NCBI GenBank assembly: GCA_033398695.1
Contig: CM065818.1
Location: 56,142,001 to 56,206,000, forward strand
Length of the DNA: 64,000 nt
Source of the DNA: Orobanche coerulescens
Lineage: Eukaryota > Streptophyta > Magnoliopsida > Lamiales > Orobanchaceae
Reading direction: 5' to 3'
Shown here: piece after piece, positions 59,226 to 64,000 of the stretch
Numbering within the stretch: the first letter of the stretch is position 1
Layout of the letters: each line of letters opens with the position of its first letter
The notes under the pieces: model-generated
What the model was told of the DNA's origin: nothing
The model's database searches: none
Seen by the model: only the letters and a program-made list of their open reading frames with translations
Position numbers and translations under genes: made by a program

Positions 59226-61003
59226 ATAACCATAACAAGGGTCACACAAACAACACAATCATTAGAATTCCACAACGGACATATAACATTCATTCATAGT
59301 TATCCTGGAATCGGGCTAGCAAGCCACGAACCTTGGAGTCTCATGATGACATGTCCGGTTTGGATAACCCAATAGTTATCCTGGCATCATGCTAGCAAGC
59401 ACGAACCTCGGAGTCTCACGATGGCGTACCCGTTTTGGATAAACCATAAGTTATCCAAATATTCGCCCATAAGTTATTCTGGCATTGTGCTAGCAAGCAC
59501 GAACCTCGGAGTCTCCTCGAGACATACCCGGTTCGGATAACCCTATGGTAAAACTCGACTCTTACTAACAAGGGAGGATCCTGGAGGTCTCAATGAACCC
59601 TACCCGGTAGAACATCACTTACAAATGGTCACATACTACAAGGAGATATACTTCTCGAACAATACCGAATAATACCACCTTTTACCAAGGGGTTAATAAA
59701 CATTACAAACACAACAATTCGCACTCATCAAACAAATAGACATTCAAACATTCAACCGTTAACAAGGGAAAAGAGATTTTATAATCACATAGTACGAAGG
59801 AAATATGTATCAATTCGCATCTGTAATGCACATATCTATAAAACTCATTCGTTCGCAAAGTACTTGAGCGTTTTTGAAATAAAGTCATGAAAGGGATTAT
59901 ATCAATCCTTTTGGAACATTCGTCATAACTACTAAAATAACACACATAGTCCATTACCAATTATCACATCTACAAAATACGAAAGGTATGGGCGAGATAC
60001 TAGCCTCAACAATCGATACCGACAATTCCGACGAACACAGATCGACCGGGAAACCTCTAACACCTACAATCCTCCCGACAAAAACAACAGAAACACGATT
60101 ACAACAAGCATAACAACCGGAAACAACGCGAAATAAGCACAAGGATCAAAAGAAAAACCGTTGAGTCATTTAATCGGACATTATATGCTCAAGACTCCTC
60201 TAGAACACAACAATCATGATTTGGAATATACGAAACCGAAATATGGATATACAATCCATAGTATATGTTCAATAACATCATTTAACATCAATCGATTCAT
60301 TAAAATCGGATTGAATACGAGATCCAGAACAAATCTCCAAAAAGTCAACTCTACGGAAATCAAGAAAAATACCTCGATTCAACGAAGCACAATGGATTAG
60401 GTGATGTAACAATCACCTAGGAATCTCCAAAACACCTTGGAATTGAGTAGAATGGACCAAGGATTCGAACCCTAGTCTCACTCATCCATCAGCCGCTAGG
60501 AGAAGAGAAGAAGGGGAGTAAATGAGGTGAAAACCCGTCTGTCCCCTTATATACATCAGAGACGCACGACCATCACGCACGACCAAGTGCTCGTGCGTCT
60601 GGTCGTGCGCTAGGCCACTGCCCAGCTACTGCCACCACGCACGAGCAGCTGCTCGTGTGTCATGATCGTGCGTCCCTGGAGCTCACGACCGAGCACTAAC
60701 AACGCAGACGAGCACCACGCACGAGCACATGCTCGTGTGGCATGCTCGTGTGCTACAATAAAAGGCTAGTATCGAGCCTGACATGGCCCCAAAAACACCC
60801 AGGACATAGACAAAACGAAAGGGAACAAAAACAAGAGCTCACAACGCCCTCAAAGAGACAAAACGACAACGGAATACAACGTGCCACATCACACATGCAT
60901 ACACACGATCTGCACAACTTACACAACAACAAGTCGTACCCGACGAACACCACAACATGGTGCATCATACCGTTCACAACATAGGTAAAATTCCAAATAA
61001 TTA
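59226..61003 (-). repeat. Family C LTR copy 2, right part
   Basis: This continues LTR copy 2 after element E, collinear with about 29008-30732 plus a 68-bp indel near 59628. It contains the GTTATCCTGG...CGAACC tandem units (59297-59560), the TATA-like site at 60547-60554 and the GCACGAGC/GCTCGTGC cluster at 60565-60755. It is cut at CCAAATAATTA by repeat F about 70 bp before its expected end. Confidence 0.88.
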
Positions 61004-61512
61004 TGCAACATCCCAAAAATTTCAAGGAATTTAAAATTTTTAAAGTAACATTTCATTAATAAAACTCCTTTAATAATTCAATCATTTCATTTGCAAATCC
61101 ATAAATTATATTCTCCCGAACAATAAACAGCGGAATAAAGGTCTAAAATTAAAAGTCATAAAATTAATCAGCCCTTCACGCATGCCAGTGTGTACTCGTC
61201 ACGTCTTGGAGCCACTTGTACATGAAACAATAATTTATTGGGAAAGGGTAAGCACGAAGCTTAGTGAATTCAACCACAATAGATAACACAGTTATTCCAC
61301 ACTACCCCTATAACAGATAGTTGCACATAAACAAGCATACATGTCTACGAACAAATCATAAACATGCATTACTACCCCTACGCCACCCGCGTATAACCTC
61401 TTAGCCCCACCGAGATTCTACGCTACCCGCGTATACAATCTTCAGCCCAGCCGAGTTCCTACGCCACCCGTGTATAGAAATGTCGGCCCCCGAGTCCTTA
61501 CACCACCCGTAT
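61004..61512. repeat. Repeat F, probable LTR fragment of another family
   Basis: It begins TGCAACATCCCAAAAATTTC exactly where the C LTR breaks off, which suggests the terminus of an inserted LTR element. It holds 3.4 tandem units of about 40 bp (TACGCCACCCGCGTATA with CAGCCGAG blocks) at 61379-61512. It then switches in mid-unit to an E-family LTR. The family is not recognised. Confidence 0.55.
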
Positions 61513-62877
61513 ATATTCATGTTGTAGGGCTTTCCGAGACGAATTCGGCAGTCTTTCCGGATTCAAAATCAGAGTTATATATCAAAAGTTATCATCCGAA
61601 GAAGATTTGGGGCAAAAACGCAAAATCTGAGAAATTCTGGGCTGAAAACGTAACTCTAAAAGCAACCAGCGAACAAATTGACGAAGCCAAGTTACGGCCG
61701 TAACTACAGAATGTTATGGCCGTAAGTCATCCAAGTTACGGCCGTAACTCTTGACAGATTGTTATGATTTGTCTAATTTTTTATACTTTTTGTGTATTAT
61801 TGAGGGGATGGTTGGCATTGATCCGATCTATTGTAATAATGCTGGAGTTTTGGAGCTATTAGATGACTTTAGGTGTATAAATAGACCCCTTAGATCCTTC
61901 ATCATTCATCATTCATCTTATAATTTTCCATTTTTTGTAAACTTTTCTTTTTGTGTGAAGAACACACTTGTGTTCTTGAGTGATATTTGTAAGTGTGGTA
62001 TAGCATATGTTGTTCATAGAGTTTATTGCTTCTATCTCCCTTATCTACTAAGGGAGTTAGGATCAATTCTTTCTCTTAATTCAACTAATAATGACCACCA
62101 AAGCTTGTAATATATATAATAAATCCTTCATGGGCTAAGTAACCTTTAGTTGGGATTATAAACAAGGTTAGTCATGTTATTTATGTTTGTATAAAAGATC
62201 TATTGTGAATTACTTATTATTGTGTGTGATTTTCATTGTTTTAACAATCTTTATTTATTTGGCCAATAAATGACGATATTTATGGTCTTCATATGTTTCG
62301 AAAGAAAATATGTTTGATTAGATCAAATGATCTTCACTCTAAGTTGTTCTAGGGGATAGAAATATACCTCTAGTCTTTAGATGATTCTTTGAGTTATTTT
62401 CATAAATCCTAATGCTATGTATTGAAGCCAATCAACATAGAAATATAGTGGATTGATTCAATATGTAAGGGGCGTTTTATAGTTCGAAAGAGAAACCGTC
62501 TTTTTAAGGAAAATCGAATCTACACAACATAATAAGTAAATTCATCTTATGATATCCTATACATCTTCTATAACTAATGACGAACTAAGTTTGTAATCCC
62601 AACTATTTCATTTTATCGTTAATCAAACTATTATTATTGCTATCTTTTTATTTCCTTATAATATTAGAACTATTATTGCATTTTCTTTGCAAATATTAAA
62701 CCAAACTTTTTAATTGTGTGTTTCACTCATATTAGTATCTATAAAAATAGACTAATAGTGTATAATTCAAATTATAACCAAACTTTCTTGTGGGATCGAT
62801 AAACCGGACTCAAAAAGTCCACTTTACTACTTGATACGATATCGTGCACTTGCGATAGTTACACTAACAACGTGTCA
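61513..62877 (+). repeat. E2: 5'-truncated LTR of an E-family element
   Basis: From ATTCATGTTGTAGGGC onward this is collinear with the E LTR from about 52965. The first 225 bp are missing. The TTACGGCCGTAA cluster (three units) is at 61692-61747 and the TATA box at 61876. It ends CGTGTCA at 62877, six bases before the tRNA-Asp primer site. Confidence 0.88.
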
Positions 62878-62982
62878 AGTTTTTGGCGCCGTTGCCGGGG
62901 AAGTATAAATTATATTTGAAAAATTACATTATTAACTATTGTTATAAATACAACTTTTTCTTTGTTGTAGATTCTCTTATCT

Positions 62983-64000
62983 ATGCGAAGGACGTACAAT
63001 CGCGATTTAGTTTCACTAGATCCCGAGATCGAAGCCACATTCAGAAGAAGGCGAAGAGAACAAAAAAAACATTATTTCTTCACCATCAATGGCGGACGAA
63101 CTAAATCCACGTCTCCCCCAAGGAAATGATAACGAAAGAATTCCTCCGGTGGGGGGAATACCTAATGTTCAAAACATTCAACATCTACAATATCCTATTG
63201 TGCCGGAAATAGATGAAGACAACATGCTCTTTGGGGAATTCATGAACCCCCCATCTTTGAGCGTTCAATCAACTGTAATCTATCCACCATTTGGAGTGGA
63301 CAATTTTCAAATTCGCCCAGATGTCATCAATCTCTTCTCCAACAACAACTCATTCTATGGAAGAACCGACGAAAATCCATATCTCCATATTAACCGTTTT
63401 GTGGAGATATGTGGAAATTTCAAATATCCAAATGTAAATGACGAGGCGATCAAAATGAGACTTTTCGTGCACACTTTGAAGGACAGAGCAAGAGAGTGGC
63501 TAGATACTTTGCCACCACGAAGCATAACAAATTGGCCCGAATTTGTCCAAAAATTCACCACTAAATATTTTCCACCAATAAAAGTGGCGAAACTCAAATA
63601 CGAAATCTCTACATTTCGTCAACAAGATTCAGAATCATTCCACGAAGCATGGGAGAGATACAAAGATATGCTACGAAAATGTCCTAACCATGGTTTCAAT
63701 TTGGGAGCGCACGTCAATTACTTCTATTCTAGAATTTTACCTTCATGCTGAGCCAATGTCGATTCATCATCAAATGGCTCACTGGGCAACAAAAATATGA
63801 AAGAGGCTTATAATTTTTTTGAGGTGATAAGTGAACAAAGTGCAAGATGGCCAGACAGAAATATACAAAAGAAACCAAATAGTGTTTTTGAAGTGGATTC
63901 TTATTCACTTATGTTGGCAAAAATTGAAGCTCTATCAAAGAAAGTCGAGGAAATGTCTTTTTCAACTCCTCAATCTGTGAAGATGGTGCAAATTCCACAA
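62983..64000 (+). pseudogene. Gag of E2, Athila/Tat-like, runs off the window
   Basis: The start MRRTYNRDLVSLDPEIEATF is at 62983. The frame shifts by one base in the A-run near 63060 and continues as MADELNPRLP at 63089. The retrotransposon gag core lies at about residues 105-210 of that frame: INRFVEICGNFKYPN, LKDRAREWLDTLPP, ITNWPEFVQKFTTKYFPP and SESFHEAWERYKDMLRKCP. A TGA at 63749 interrupts it, and the same frame stays open to the window end (ARWPDRN, LAKIEALSKKVEEM). This shows that the E family normally encodes gag at the position where element E carries its foreign genes. Confidence 0.85.

Overview
The window is nuclear DNA from a plant, most likely a eudicot with a large genome. It consists almost entirely of nested transposable elements, and I see no ordinary host gene, tRNA or rRNA. 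The evidence is plant-type Ty3/gypsy elements (a Tekay-like chromovirus primed by tRNA-Met, and an Athila/Tat-like family primed by tRNA-Asp), a CACTA transposon with a tnp2 transposase, and a Mutator-like element (MULE) with a DUF1985/C48-peptidase gene. The species cannot be named from sequence alone.

Layout. 1-9341: chromovirus A on the minus strand, with the left LTR cut by the window edge, decayed gag-pol at 1889-6350 and right LTR 6515-9341. A sits in an LTR of family B. 9342-26896: family B as a tandem LTR-internal-LTR-internal-LTR array, almost non-coding. Its third LTR is split by a CACTA element (about 19615-25530) that contains a broken tnp2 gene and a 1.6 kb CA-rich satellite. The B array sits in an LTR of family C. 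26897-61003: family C, also with three LTRs. The first internal region is mostly deleted; the second keeps a gag-only remnant. C's second internal region received element D (32587-40257, perfect 5-bp target duplication ATAGA) and a 10.2 kb MULE (40422-50647, target duplication found). The right C LTR received element E (52739-59225, target duplication ATCAC/ATAAC). 61004-61512 is an unclassified repeat F, joined to E2, a second member of the E family with a real gag that runs off the window.

Two parts stand out. Element E has LTRs, a tRNA-Asp primer site and a polypurine tract but no gag or pol. It carries two open reading frames in sense orientation. One is a 181-residue protein with a basic patch and four clustered cysteines, resembling the cysteine-rich nucleic-acid-binding proteins of carlavirus-type plant viruses. 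The other is an intact intronless LOG-family gene (cytokinin-activating phosphoribohydrolase family) with changed active-site residues. The MULE carries three genes: a transposase with a SWIM finger and a CCHC knuckle, a new two-exon small protein, and a DUF1985-C48 peptidase gene. Arrays of the palindrome CACGATCGTG fill its non-coding intervals, including one intron in each large gene. This layout recalls the VANC anti-silencing systems of VANDAL elements.

A theme runs across families. B, C, D and E each have a family-specific cluster of short CG-containing palindromes a few hundred bases from the LTR 5' end, lying just upstream of a TATA box where one is visible. A, B and D also share a hairpin beside the polypurine tract whose stem shows compensatory changes.
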